Assembly: GCA_027627225.1 (NCBI GenBank)
Contig: CM051034.1
Location: forward strand, 48,465,081 to 48,529,080
Origin: Congeria kusceri
Lineage: Eukaryota; Mollusca; Bivalvia; Myida; Dreissenidae
DNA: 64,000 bases
Reading direction: 5' to 3'
This document shows positions 38,091 through 52,500 of this stretch, piece after piece (the stretch's first letter is position 1; each line of letters begins with the position of its first letter). Both the position numbers and the translations under genes were made by a program. The notes under the pieces are model-generated. The model was not told where the DNA came from, ran no database searches, and was given only the letters and a program-made list of their open reading frames with translations.

Positions 38091-39410
38091 CTGGTAAGAA
38101 TTTGTGACAGTATACACTTTTTTTCTTGATATTGCTTTATATAATAGTTCAATTTATTAACCGACCACGCATTTTCTTTAATATCACGCTGCATTTCAAT
38201 ATATCAAAAATACATACAAGACCTGCTACAACTATAATATGAAAACACAGCTAAATGAGGAATAAACTAATTTATGTAATATATATTACTAAAACTAGAC
38301 TGCAGTCTTAAAGCACTGACATATGCTAAATAATCCAGTTTGACTTTTCTCTCACTCATAAAGGATGCTTCCTTTATCCAGACGGTGATCCAGCTCACCA
38401 CCAAAATATTATCATTTGTTCATTGGTCCATTTGCAACCTTTCCATAAATATTCATTTAATTTTGTTCAGAACTTTTTCAGTCAAACTGCTGACAAACAG
38501 ACAAACACACCAACAAAGGCAAAAACTTCACATCCTTGGCGGAAGTAATATTACAACATTATTAATTGATTTTGCAATTATAGTTTTGGAGTTGTATAAG
38601 TTTTCAATCAATCACAACACACAATTTGTAAATATGACTTACCAAGATAATGATGTGTATCAAAAAAGAAACATGTATGTACGCCATCGCCTTGTTTACT
38701 GCTATCGCCTGAAAATTTCATCACATGCATCAACTAGTACATAAACAAGGACCATGATGAAGAATGGTAAGTTGAAAGATTGAAGTAAGAATATCAATGA
38801 GTACACTGTGACATGGTCTAGAAGCTAAATGCCTTGTTACATAGTCAACACCGAACACGAAATTATTTATATAGACGTTCAAATGCATCCTATGTAATAT
38901 AATTTAAATTTATTTAAATTACAACAAAACATACTTTTATTTACCATACAACTTTGCGAATTTCAAACTGATATACAGCTGCCTGATTTAAATTGCTGTA
39001 TCAGTCAGTCAATGTTTGGATGTCAATTTTCTCGGAATCAAATTAAACGTCAACTATTTCTGTACAAATAAATCAGAAAAAAAAACACATGAATAACAAT
39101 TAGATTCCAGTAGCATGTATTTTGTATTAGTTGTTATCCGCATAAATCACAAAAACGTTATTTACACAATTTTAACATACACGCTTTCTTTGCCACTGTT
39201 ATGACATAAATGGAAATATAAATATGTACTCTATACTCTATTATTGAAATGATTTCCATGTAATTGCACATAATTCAATACGCAGAATCGGTTTAAGTTT
39301 AGTTAAAACATGATTTACCAAACATTTAATACAGAATAGTCGATATCAACACGACATTGAACATGTCAATTTCAATAAATACAACTATGAAGCGCATCTA
39401 TGGACTGGGT
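38091..39410. other. 5' flank or first intron of receptor gene 2
   Basis: No signal-peptide exon could be identified here, although gene 1 has one within 150 bases of its CRD1. A TATA-like 'attatataaag' lies on the minus strand at 38,135-38,145, but an mRNA starting there would have no ATG before CRD1. The segment near 39.39-39.43 kb matches 4.82-4.86 kb upstream of gene 1. Confidence 0.4.
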
Positions 39411-42340
39411 CCAAATCATAATATGCCATCTAACAATACTAAATATTTCAAGCTTGAAAGCACATTTTATTTTAAGAAATAACTATACTAGTTTACCCAT
39501 AAAGATAGAAACAAAAGCCATTTACTTGCTATTATGTTCTTTTTCTTAAGAAGCTATGTCATGAAGTCCAAATTGTGCAGTTTGTTACTGGCAAATTACC
39601 TTTGATATATTCATTAGAAAACAAACGAGTTTCGTATTATGATTGTTTCAAATGTGTGTGTACTAATTCACTGACGAACATTCGCGCTCTTCCCAAGAAC
39701 AACACTTTGTCCCAACATTAACTGGATATTAATTCATTTAAATCTAGCGACGCCGCTTCCCAAAACATTGTTATCTTTGGCAAATAATAAATGTAACGTA
39801 ATTTGATATGTTTCACATTGGTAATTCTTGTCGACACATTTATTGGACAGGTAGTTATCGATTAGCCCGTTATATTTGCCTTTTTATACTGGCATATACC
39901 ATTATATACTATTGGTTCTTGAGTTTATATAATAGTAGCCATGATAGTTTATAACACTCTATATAAATCAAAGTTTAACTACCATTAAATAATATACTTG
40001 AGCGAGCGAAGAAAACACAAGAAGACAAAAATCAAATGGTACTACTTTCGAATTAATAAAATATTAAGGTAACTTTGGATAACATAAATATGTGTTCTTA
40101 TCCCGTTTCAGTCAAAACAAATCTCACTATACACGTAGACAGAGAATCTTACAATAAAATTCCCATTATGCATTTAGAAAACTTAATGCTTTTGCGTATT
40201 TTCCATGTATTGATTTAATATTAGCTTTTCGTTTTACATAATACAGTAAAAAATAGGTTTAAGTTAAATATATTTGGTTCATAGTTTCCAACAATGGACT
40301 CGCCGTTTTTTTAAGAAACATGTTCACATATTAAGATACATACATGTATCCATGTTTGGACATCCGTGAAATCCTTTGCATTTTATAAGACACTTCAGAA
40401 AATACACCATGATCTCCTTCCTGACTGATCTTTAGTGAACTGCGCAGTGAAAAACGCATTACATAATGCTGGATGAATAACATTATCAGGAGTGTAGTTA
40501 TCAGGGTAAGGTGTCGGCTGGCTGATTGCGAGTTTTATGGATACATCATAGCATTTTAAACTGGTGTCCTACGCACCCTGAATCTTACGACATGTGACTC
40601 AAATGTGACTTGAAGTTATCATATATTCATCGCTGCGCACATTTAAGACAGAAGAAGATAAATTAAATTATCTTTAAAACGAGTATATTTTTCCGTATGA
40701 GGCCACACGGATATGTATTATTCGGTTGAATGACCGTAAAGATCGATTGATGTACATTTTGAAGTATGCTCATATTACTGATACTGAATCAGACATTTTA
40801 TGACAAAATGGTTGCTGAATAACCAGTCTGGTTCCGAGCGTACTATAACGTAAAAGTAAGACTGGCATGGGCTGATAATGGCGGAATCAAGTCAAACAGG
40901 CCACAAGATAAACCGGTCTCTAGCAAAGTCATACCGGCCACATAAATGTTAAAATTATTCCAATACAAATTAATGTTTTCATCGTCGATCGTTTTGGTTG
41001 ATTATTACAGACGAATTTATATTTATATACGTTTTATATGACATGTTTGATTGCGTGCATTAAAAGTAACTTTGGTAAAAACGTTTAGGGCGTTTTAAGA
41101 CTGTTCATTTTTATTAAAATTTAACATATAGGTGGCTTATTTAAATATATTTTGGACTGACAGCTTTTGCGTCACTTCAGTTCAAACTGGTGTCGCACGC
41201 ACAACATGCATCCTACGACTTTTGACACAAATGCGACTTGAAGTTATCGTGTATTGATCGCTTCTCTTATTTGAGACTATAAATTAATATAAATTATTTT
41301 CAAAACGACTGAATATGTTTTTCCGTATGAGGCCACAGGCATATGTGATTTTTCGGTTGAATTACCTCAAGGAGATATAGAAAAGCATGTTGCTCATAGT
41401 ATTGATACTTAAGGAGAAATTGTGTGACAATAAGGTTGCTGATAGCGGATCACATAAAGTTGAGTGCGAATACAATGCTTAACTACGGTGTCGTCAAATA
41501 ATTATATCTTTTACTACATATCTTAGAAAAGAAACTTGTGTCATATAATATTTCATACTGGTATTATTCAATCCTTAGTTGATGTGGTAGCATTCCTTAG
41601 TTGATGTGGTATTTACAGTAAAACTTCGTTATCCTGAACTCGCTTTAGTCAACTTCCGGTATGTCGGTGTGGAAAACAACTATCGACATTCTTCCTTCTT
41701 TTTAAAAAAAAATACATATCGATAACTGGAATTTATTACTTGAAATGTTTGTTAAATCGATGTGGTTTCCTATCCAAACTGGTACTTTCACAATTATTTC
41801 TATGTGATTAACTTAAAGTGTTGACGCCTTTGGCAAGACGTTTGCGGCAAAGGTCCTAGCAATTCACAAATTGCGTTTATCTTTCCACTTCTTTTGACAG
41901 GTTTTACTACTATTTTAATCCATATGTTAAATGATGAAACTATGAAACTCACTCCTAGGTGCACGTTTTACCGATATCGACTGTGTCAATTTGTATGAAG
42001 CACGTACCCAAAAATGGGTTAAACGTGCGAGTGCTTTAATTGTCTTCGTAATCATATAAAAGTATTGCATATAAGCAATCCAGTTTGCATGTTTAAACTT
42101 GCAATTGTAAACGGCCGAAATTGGTGAATATTAAAATTTACAATTTTCTCATGTGTAGCAGTTTAAGTGGAGCATATGGCGAAAGGTTTGGTTTCATATT
42201 AGAAACGTGTCTACCCCCGCGTTCAATTAAACATATTATTAGTGTGATGAGTTATGTTTGAATTCAAACTAACAAATAAATCGACTGTCTTTGACACATG
42301 TGTTTCATCTTTTACGTTTGAATTATGATAAACTATCCGC
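39410..42340. repeat. Duplicated block A, copy 2 (5' flank of receptor gene 2)
   Basis: The counterpart of 10.72-16.70 kb, without the MITE and SINE inserts found there. Identity is highest around 39.66-39.75 kb and 41.76-42.20 kb, where runs of 20-40 bases are unchanged. Similarity stops at about 42,340. No gene is seen. Confidence 0.8.
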
Positions 42341-43044
42341 CTCAACTTAAACAATGATTCTAAGGATTTTTTGAATGAATGTATTATCTAACATTGTAAA
42401 CTAACAATCGACATAACGTTTTTTTGCACACCAGCATACCATACCAATTGATTCATATTAGTTGTTCAGTTCGAGGGATGACCCCCAAAATGTAGACTCT
42501 TTTAGACATGTAATTATTTCATAGATAAACGTTAATAAAAAAAAACTGAAATATACGTGAAATGATTTTCCAAAATGTCACTGATTTTACTATTCTCTGT
42601 TAAAAATGGCAGACCTTTGAAATGAGTCAATCTAGGCAACCCGGAGCACTTCAACTTGAATTAATGAGTCGTTTACGTTAGAGATTTCATGGAAAGTTTG
42701 GCGCGAAGGAAATGTTCTTGTTTCTTCCAAAAATTATCCAATATTTCAGATATTTTGATTAAACTTTAAGAGTCCTTTGTGCAATTAATTGTCATCATAA
42801 TCTTGAGGCAATATGATAACCAGTCTAACATACACTTGAGCGCTTGATGTATTGCGTTTCAGATACCACCATATACAATCTACTTTAAAACATTATGCAT
42901 TTTAAGTATATCTGATTACATTATACCCTAAGCATATAAACGTTTTTAATATTAACATATGCATACATTATTTAATTGAATAAAATGATATATAAATAGA
43001 ACCTATTCAATACGATAATGTCAGATAGCAAGTGCTGTCAGAAG

Positions 43045-43560
43045 ACTATTCAGAGCATATCAGTTGGTACATATTTTGGACATTGGAAGGTGCATACATT
43101 TGTTGATATTCAAAACTGAGTTATGGCAATTATTTCATCAAATTAATCCAAGTTTCAACCTTATGTAGTTAATAACTTGTGTAGTTTTGAAGTAATTAAG
43201 ATTTTTGGATATAAACTTTAACCAGAAAATCTATGTGAAAAACTGGCATAACTCTGACAAATTGCATAATAGACTAAATAGGGAGGTTACCCCTGATACT
43301 GGAGTTGATGACAAAAGTATGTTACTATATAAAAGTGAATAAGTTATGTTACAAAAGTTTTGAATATAACATTTAACCAGAAAATCGCTGTGAAAAAGGG
43401 GCATTACTCTGACAAAATACAAAACAGAGTAATAGGAAACGACGCACCTGACAGTGGAGTTGATGACAAAGGTATATTCCTACTTTCAAGTAAATAACTT
43501 ATGTAGTTCTACAAAACTTTTGAATATAAACTTTAACCAGAAAATCAACTGTTAAAAATT
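43045..43560. repeat. Tandem repeat, unit about 155 bp, roughly 2.5 copies
   Basis: Each unit has 'ttgaatataaactttaacca' (or a close variant), 'gaaaatc', 'gcat(a/t)actctgacaaa', 'actaaatagg' or 'agtaatagga', and 'tggagttgatgacaaa'. The layout is like other bivalve intergenic tandem units, but the phrase set differs from the one at 60 kb. Confidence 0.7.
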
Positions 43561-43659
43561 ATTAAATAATAATTATAAGTCTATATTTTAATATACATAT
43601 TAAAGCGACAGGTGTTGTTTTAAAACTCAATATTGTCAGTATTTGTTATTATTGTATGG

Positions 43660-44040
43660 TGTATGTTTATCATGAATGCACTACATTAAAAAGTACCAAG
43701 CTTTTCAAAGTTTTGAGGAAACGCTCTTTGTATGAAAACTATTAATTTTATCATTCTGATGAAAATTATATATTGCATTGCATTAGAAATAACTATGTGT
43801 GTATAAATGCAATGTATATGTGAAATATTAAATGGATTTATATATAAGTAAAGTTTTTTCGATTTTGTAATTTGGAAAATTCCGTAAGATTCAATGGTTT
43901 CTGTACAAAAAGGTACCAACTTAAGGTGTCACTATACCACTGACTTACATTCACTGCTGAGTAGCTGTTCTATGTAAAATTTATTTACAAACAAGTTGCA
44001 GTTTTTTTTGTTTCAGTGTGTTATCATCAATATAATAACT
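43660..44040. repeat. Copy of a dispersed element also found at 52.50-52.86 kb
   Basis: Shares 'gtacca.gcttttca..gttttgagg/aaaacgct', 'aatgca(a/t)atgtatatgtgaaatat', 'aatggatt.atatat', 'ttcactgct' and a final 'ttttgtttc..ag' with 52.50-52.86 kb, in the same order. Here it is not followed by retroelement sequence. Confidence 0.65.
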
Positions 44041-44720
44041 GTGTAGAAATGGAGTAAAAAGTGCATTTTCTGTATATTTCAGCGAATGTCGAACTACATC
44101 TACACAATGTTTCAGTACAAGTGACAGATGTTTTAACTACAATAACATCACAGTTCACATTTGAATAAAGCTTTAAGCCAACTAAATTTTAATATGTATA
44201 GAAATCAAGTTACATGGACATGTTTTATACAAATGAAAAACGAAACAAAAACAAATTAATTTATGAGGTTTAAGTCTTCATTTTAAACATTACCTTTATT
44301 TGATAAATGATTACAGTGTATTTTTTCAACTTAATCTGATAAAGTTTTTCTAAGGAAATATTAGATTACTGTAAAGAAATATTTTGAATGTATTTTGCTT
44401 TCAACAAACTCGTGACATCTAATACATAGCATTATGTTGGAAATTGTTTTCTATCGTAGACTATTTACTTAGTATAAAGTGTATACTAGCATCTCACTTT
44501 TTTATGTTATGGAAAACAGCTGCATATTGTAATAATTGTCGTTAAAAGTAAACACAATTATAAATATTATTAAGCATGTTTAATGTTTTTTTCTTTCTCC
44601 GCTTCTGTCACGTATGTACGCCGTATTTGGTACAAAATAATGCCAAGTGATTGTTCATATTCGTATGGGTTAAAATTTCTTACTAATGACTCAGTCAATA
44701 TCTTATTATAAAAGAAACAT

Positions 44721-44777
44721 CAGGAGTATAAGGTGCAAACCCAATAGCGACATAGCTCTGTGGCATATTATTGTCAG
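44721..44777 (-). pseudogene. Damaged copy of the 57-nt exon
   Basis: It starts after 'atatttcag', is 57 nt long and reads in frame with the exon at 58,683-58,739. The donor is destroyed: 'cctg' is followed by 'atgtttc' instead of GT. Its neighbours match the flanks of the relic at 11.1 kb, so it marks the left end of a second A/B-type unit. Confidence 0.55.
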
Positions 44778-45279
44778 CTGAAATATGTTAATAAACAAAT
44801 AAATATAGTTTTTGTTTGAATACCATCATACATTTTAGATTTCGTTTAGTTCTAAACAATTAATTACACAACATAGCCAATACCTCATTTTGAAGATACA
44901 ACACGACAATTAATGAATTCATTAGCAAAGACGTATTTAGTATTATAATCACTACACATGCTTGAATACACATTAATAGACAAACAGAACAAAACTTTGT
45001 ACGCCATTATCTGCCCCAACACTAACTGGATATTTATTAATTTAACTCTAGCTATGCCGCTTCCGAAAACATGTTTAACTTAAGGTAAATTGTTAATGGA
45101 ATGTGATATTCTTCATACAGTTATACCGTGTTTATTTGTTCTAATAATTGATTTGACATATACTTCAGGCAGGTAGTCATTGATTAACCAGTCCTGTAAA
45201 CACTGCATATTGGCATACACCATTTTAACAATTGATTATTAAGTATATAGTACACTCTTAAATATCAAATATCTAGTTT

Positions 45280-48010
45280 AATACAAATATTTATTACTAC
45301 GTTTACCTGATATTAAATAATTCATTCATTAAGCAAAGACATAAAGGAAAACAAAACTAAAATGGTTATGCTTTCGAATTTAGAAATCTTTCCGCTAAAT
45401 GTCACTTAGGATATAATTAATTATTATACTTACACCCTAATGTCAATAATAAATATCAGTAAAGCGTAGAAAGATAATTGATCAATAAAGCTTCCTTTAT
45501 GTACTTAAGTCCTTACCCAATGATTGTGTGTGTTATGTCAAAATGTTGGAGTTTAATTTTACACTCAAGTCTATAAAGGCTAACGTACACATGTTTGGTT
45601 CAGGTTTCCTGACAGTCGACCCATTATTTGTTTCTGAATGATGTCTCGACGTACGTATATTAATTTATTGACATCTGTGAATTCATGTTTCAGTTTCATA
45701 ACATTAATACACTATTATAAGGAAACTAACCATAATGCCATGTCGTATCTTTTTTTTTTAAATATGCAGTGCACAGCTTAATACCGTATGATGAGCGAAT
45801 AACTTTCAGGATATGTAGTTTTCCGTGGTTAGCTGTCAAGGTCTCCAGCGTATCTGCGTATATGTTCGACTGATAACAACTTAAACGCATCAATTAAAAT
45901 ATTGTGTAACGCACCTGCATCTTAATAATATAATGACTCAAATTCTACATACATTTATTGTGTTACGATGCTTTTCATATTTGTCAAGACAAGAAGAGGA
46001 AGATTAATTAGATTACCTGTAAATCGGCTGACTTTATTTTCCGCATTTGGTCACACGGGTATGTATTATTTGGTAATTACTTGTTGTGATAATTATTGAG
46101 ATAAACATACCCCAACCCACCTTTTACATTTAGTCTGACGAATAATAAATCCCAGATCATCATAATGATATTTTCCAAATGAAAGTCGATGCACGGAAAG
46201 ATGACATTGTCGGTGTAAAATTGTCGGATTAACATGTGACATTAAATTAACAAATGCATTTAAATAAAAACATAATGCCTGCTGTATGTATTTAATCCGT
46301 GATGTGATATTAAATGATAAAAGAATGAACCTTTCTTCTGAAAAGCGAGATAGTTCATGTTTTTACCGATAACATCTGAATTCATCTTTACAAAGTACAT
46401 ACACACAAACGACTGCTCTAATTTTCTTCATAATCAAATAGCAGTTATGCGTAGATGCAAACAAGTTTAACTTTAAAATCGTCTCACCATACACCTCTGC
46501 AACGGGCTCAATGAAACGAATCTTGTCAAAACTGGAAAACATTATATTTAAAGAATCTTCAAGTTGATTCTAGGACCACAAGAATAGAAATAAAGAATAC
46601 ATGGATTTCAAATGATCATAAATGAGGAAAAATGAAATTTTTGATTCTTATTAATGGAACTATTTTGATGCCCATTAAAGCAGATGAAATCAGTTCGCAG
46701 ATGAAAACTAAATGGACAGAGTGGATGGTATTATACGTTGCGTTTGAATGTCATGATCATGTGACTAATACCACGTGAGTTGGGACAACTTTCAGAACCA
46801 ACTACAGAGGTAAATGGAATGTTGCCGGTGTGCAAGAGATGGATTGTAAGCTTCAACACCATGGGAATAGTACCGGTGCAGATGAAAATCACCAAAAATG
46901 TAATATACTAAATTTATATAGTGTACAACGACATCAGGCTGTTTGATATTAATTTTTTTTTTATTTGTCATTATTTCCTGTTTTCTCCGTGTATGTTGCT
47001 TCTGTTGCTTCTGTTAAAGTCCCCATTACAGCGGGGCCCTGTTGACAGTGATTTGATCAGTCTTAAGCATGTTAAAAACATAATTAGAAAGATCGCAATA
47101 TATCCCAATAAACATCGTGATAAATTACAAAATATCCCAATGGATCTATATCGCTATATTTTGACAACATTGGTTGTAATTGGTACACAGTAAATCAATG
47201 GCACATATGACGAAAGCTTTGGTTTTAGATTAAAACTAGTCTAAGCCTGTTTTTAATTAGACATAGTGTTATTGTAACTTGTTGTATTTTAATTAAAACC
47301 CAAATGACTCTGACCAATGTATGCTATATGTTACGTGTTATATTTGATATTATTTCTTTCACATGAAAACTATATCATGTCTGAATAACTAACAGTACCG
47401 TGCGGGTAAATAATGTTTTTTCGTTACATACATAATGTTCCAGCTGTATTTTTCAGTCGACACCATGTTTAATATAAGTTCGAAAACATGCATTGGCTTG
47501 AACAGTGATTATTTTGGAATTTTTGTAAATGTGTAATCTATACAAACTATATATTTATGTGCTGGAGTATGTCCATAGTAGTTGTTGACAGTTACGTTCG
47601 AGTAGAATAATATTGCGTTCCGGAGTTTAGTGTGTTTTGTGGATGTTATCATTTGCGGTGTTGGAAGGTGACATGTTTGTGTTACTGGTGGTTAGTGATG
47701 TGTTTTAACCGATGTTGCTGCGGAAATCATAGAGGTAAGTTTCATACTCGGTCGTTGGTTGGAATAATATGTTGTTTACCTCGTGTATGACTTGACTGGC
47801 ATAATATTACAAACTGAAAATATTTAATACAAGGCCATACAAGGGTATTTACGATTTTTATTTGCAGTTAAAGCTAGAAGCATAATATGATTTCATCTCG
47901 AAATGTATTTCACTGATAGATAAAGCATGTTGTATTTCGTTAATTATTTTAGCAGTATATAATAATATATCATATAATTAAACATTCTTATTTTAAAATC
48001 GATTTCAATC
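45280..48010. repeat. Duplicated block B, copy 2
   Basis: The counterpart of 16.84-20.30 kb, in the same orientation. It lacks the left part of the hAT-like element and the 13-mer array. The match ends at 'atcatataattaaacatt' near 47,985. No gene is present. Confidence 0.8.
46475..47170. mobile_element. Truncated hAT-like element in block B copy 2
   Basis: Keeps the right-hand part of the element seen in copy 1, with 'atcgtgataaattacaaaat' and 'tatatcgctatattttgaca', but begins directly at the 'caccatacacctctgc' segment. The left terminal repeat is gone. Confidence 0.45.
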
Positions 48011-51000
48011 GATTGCAAATGATGTATTGAATGCCAATTATTTTGCAAATCTACGGTGTCTTTTTGAACAATAAATTATCGCAGAAGAAACACATTTTGC
48101 TAAAAGCCGTGACAACTGAATTGGCCTTAATTGTCTTATTCTGAAACAAGGATTTGAGTAATAAGAGGGATTAATAAGAGCAGCTATATCGTCCAGTGAT
48201 TGAAGAAACAAATAGAAGTACTGGTTTGTATCTCTTTATCAGACGTTCCTTGATGAAATAAGCAGAGGCATGCAGGATAATCGTTGATGTACATTCCATC
48301 CATAGCATTTGAAATGTCAACTTAAGTTGATTGTCTATGGGATATCACGTGACCGTGATATCACGTGATATGACGTGTATCCTATGATTTTTAAATATTT
48401 AATGACTATGGACTAAAGCTTATACTCATTAAAATGACGTCATTATGATGTGTTTTTTTTGTTCGTTTATTTTTAAAAGAAAGACAACATTATAATATTA
48501 GGCAGTTGCTTCGATGCCGGTAGTTTTATTGCATCGACCCAAAATGTGTTTCATGTTAGATAAGCCTCACTGTGAATGACAATAGAATGTCTAATATTAT
48601 CAAGCTTTATCAGCAAAACACATTTCATTATTGCAAGCATTTTAACAACGCAAACACACTGCATTTATACATTTAGCATGTGTGGGTTTCAACGACAAAG
48701 ACGGTTTGCATGTGTTAAATTTTGATAAAATAATTATCTTCATTTCGAAAGTTTGAAACAATCTCATGCAAATGTACACTTTCAACAGACGAAAAATTGT
48801 CGCCAAACTATTCAACACACTTTTGCAGCAAGATATTGATAAAATTGACCGGATGAACATTTTCATTTTAGCCGTCCTGATCTGACTAAACACTATCATT
48901 GGTAAACTGCATGTGGAGCGAGGTTTTCTTAATGTTGTTAACTTATATAGGTCATTAATGTACATATTGCAAACATTGTATGTTGATCGATGATATGGTT
49001 ATATATCCAATGTTAAGCAAACTATCATATATGTATATACATGTACGCACTAACCTTGTTTATGTAAGTACCACGGTAAAATTTTTTTTAACAAATCGGC
49101 CAATGATGGAGTTTTCTGCATGCACATATTCCTAGCTTAATAGCCCTGTTGTATGCACGTCCATGTTCTGTTTTGTAATATCGGTGTAAAGTCGTTGTGA
49201 ATTTAGCTGATAAAGATGGGATATTCCATTTACTAAAAATAGGGAGTGTACACATTAACGCCCAATTTTATCGAGTAGACCGTTTCACAGTGGAGAAACC
49301 AAATACCAGATAATGGCTGTACAACAAGTGTAAAATTCGACACGTGAGTATTGCAAAAGAGGTACTTTTTTAGATACAACACAATGAATTGTAAATAACA
49401 TTGTATGTATTTTGTTTCAGACATATTATCTGCTCTATGTAAATTATCCTTAATAACTCAAATAAGCATTTGGCTGTATTAATTCCTCATAATCATAACA
49501 GTTTTTAGCGAGGGCAGCTTTACATGAGAACGAAAATCGGAATAAAGCTGACTGTCTACTTTTTTTATCCTTCGTTGTTCGGCCTTTGTACTGGTTTAAT
49601 TATATATCAAACAAGTTATTTTGATTGAGTTTTATGATAAATCGCGGTGTTTGGCAAGTCAATTAAAGCGAAGCTTAAACATATGCCGACCATATGTATC
49701 TTGCAATTGATTCTGAACCGAGCTTGGGATTTAACGAGCTTTTTATGTGCCATGTCTTGCAAATATTCTGTACGTTTCTTGCTATGATATTGAGTTTTTT
49801 CTTTCATTTTGCAGGTGATTACGAGCAACTGTATTGTAGTCATGGAACAGTAAGCATCTATATCAACTGCCTAATTGTTGTTGGTAATTTTTTTTTTAAT
49901 AATTACACAATATCCCTCAGAGAACTACCTGGTGTTAGGATTTACGTCGGATAATCTCACATAGCTGTTTAGGATAAGAGAACATTAAGGTGATTTGTTT
50001 ACGATTTCGCCTTTTTAAGGACGGATCTCAAATAAACTTAACATCCCAGCGAATCTTCGTTAGAAATGCATTAATATGTTAATTGAATACGGCCCCGGGG
50101 ATAATGGTGGTCATGTTTAAGACAAGCTTTATTCAAATGTATAACATGGTTTGCATTAGTTCTAATTATGTTGAAACTATGAAAGCTGTCTTTAAGTTGA
50201 TTGTGTTACAGGTTCCGTTACTTTATTGACTTTATTTAACAGGTCCAATCATCAGCACCAATGCTCGTAGAATGGTAAAAAGTACAACAAAAAGAAAGAA
50301 AGAAAAATCATATAATGATATATCAAATAGAACGAAATTACATATCACAAAAATGTAATGCTTAAAAATACACCAGTAAATTTAATATAATCGAAAATGC
50401 GCAGTTTTAACAAACAGAACATGACACCATTTGGTTAAAAATACTAATTCTTTAAAAAACGATTGATAATGCACATTAAAATAAGGCCATGGAAACAATT
50501 GAAAACATCTATGACTAAAATACATATGGTGTGAAAAGTCATGAAATGAAAATTACCGCGAAACTTTCAGCCAAGTATCAAAGTATAACTACGGGAAGCA
50601 ACTCTTACACAAGTACGCAGTCAACACAAATTTAAGCGAATGACAACACGATTGATGAAAGGTTAACCTGGCCTTGTGACTAAATAGAATTCAATGATTT
50701 TTGTCGTCAAAGGTGATATAAATACTGCAAAATATGTATTGAAACCCAAATAGAAAATCACAAGAAACGGTACATTACAATCCTGCACAGATCATTTGCG
50801 GATTGCATGTAACAGAGGTACAGTTTATAAGTTGTTCACTTGCATACTTTACAATTAATTTTGTACAAAACTTATACTCAGACAGAATATGACATCGTTT
50901 TGGTAAGTAACTATATTTTAAAGCCTCTCTATATTGAACATTCATACGAGTATGCACTTAAATGTACTTAAATGCCACAAAATCATCATGAAATCGGTGA

Positions 51001-52500
51001 GTATGAAAACAACACGAGGTTCGCTTGATTGTCAGTGAAGTTTGGCAATTATTCGAAACGGCGACAAACATTTGATGCATCCCACTAGATAAATTAAGTA
51101 TTACTTGAAATGATACAAAAAGGTTTTAAAAAATCCAAAATAATATCAGATCTACCCATCTCTCGAATTGTACACTGTTTTCTTGACAGCCAATCGCAAC
51201 ATCCGGTCGTACATTTGGTTTCCCCATAGTGTGTTTTACAACACGTAAGTATTATCTCTATCAATTAACGTGTAGAAACTGCAAGAATACACGTTGACAA
51301 TAATCTAGTTTAAAACAGTAAAACATGCCTTACCTCTGACTACAATGGGTTTGACTGATTTTATCACCGCAAAGCCTAGTCATAGGCACCGGTATTGTTT
51401 ATTTGACCCTCCCCCCTTCCCATGGACCCTTGTAACCCTACAGGACCTTTGTACGGATAAAATGTGTTAATATATGTTTTTCCTATAATTCTATACTTTG
51501 TTTATAAAGCTATTGACAACTAAACGAACGTTAAAACGATGCCATGCATACATTAATTATATATTGACGAGGTATGCACCGCGCTAAATGCCTATTTATA
51601 TAAGATTGTCGCGCACCGAGATTACCGGATGTCTCAATAAATGCATGCCTGTCACCGAGCAAACGTAGTTATTTGTATTTAACGGACATACGGCCTCGTT
51701 GTCTTATATGTATTGATTAACACATTATTCAATATAAGAACTGTACAACAAGGCAATATGTAAATGCAGACGATTGCAGCGTGTTTATAAACAGAACATC
51801 ACGATTATCCCTAGTTTCAGTAAATGGTTTATTCCCTCATTATCAACAAAATTGAAACCGACTTTCTAGTGCGAAATTATTAATCAGACAGGTTCGGTTG
51901 TTTGCGTTGTTTTGAACGAGTTTCTGTTGTTGGAATTTATGTTGATATAGATTTAAATACGGGGCAACGAGAGTCGTATTTAATGGTCTTGTGGTATAAG
52001 TCCTTACGCCCCACGCCATCGAGCCGAGTTCAATTTCGTCTGACTGCGACCTTTGTAAAATGTAATGAGTTATTCTTAAATTATGCAGATCATGTGATTA
52101 AAATTAATTAAAAATGCAGAATATTTTATTGTGTTGTTATTTATTGTTATTTTTAAAATATCTTTGATTTATTTCCCAATATATACAGATACAGTAATAT
52201 ATGGAGAACACAATACAATACAACATGTGTAGTGAGGCAACAGAATCAAGACGAAAGTTTTTGTCTGTGAAGAATAAACCGAATTGGTAGCATATAGTGC
52301 ACTTGGTTTAGTTGGATGTGAATTTAAGCTTGTTTTGTGTTTACTCTTCTGCGATTAATGTTCGAACTAGTGTTATTTTAAGAGTAATGAACCAATATGT
52401 GTACAAACATACTTTTATCTTGAATTACTGAAAAAGTTTTTAACGAAATATTACATCTGTGTGTGGTAAAACGAATATAAAAAGGAACTCATTAATATGC
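48010..52500. other. Non-coding AT-rich stretch
   Basis: No exon pair with consistent splice phase, no RNA gene and no known mobile element was found. Short open frames here have no recognisable product. A CACGTG-rich palindrome lies at 48.34 kb. Confidence 0.45.
48340..48382. repeat. CACGTG/GATATC palindromic cluster
   Basis: 'gatatcacgtgaccgtgata' followed directly by 'tcacgtgatatgacgtg' gives two CACGTG cores and one close variant within 43 bases. The whole segment is close to its own reverse complement. A 12-base palindrome 'caacttaagttg' lies just before it at about 48,319. Confidence 0.6.

Larger units (their letters stand above)
42340..44640. other. Insert between blocks A and B of copy 2
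   Basis: About 2.3 kb with no counterpart between blocks A1 and B1. It contains a tandem repeat (43.05-43.56 kb) and a copy of the element that also precedes the BEL/Pao fragment (43.66-44.04 kb). No coding sequence is recognisable. Confidence 0.5.

Noticed and set aside
38135..38145. TATA box for receptor gene 2
   Set aside because: A start about 30 bases downstream would leave no ATG before CRD1, so it is recorded only as a chance match.
48642..48965. 107-codon open frame on the minus strand
   Set aside because: No recognisable product, no splice context and AT-driven composition.
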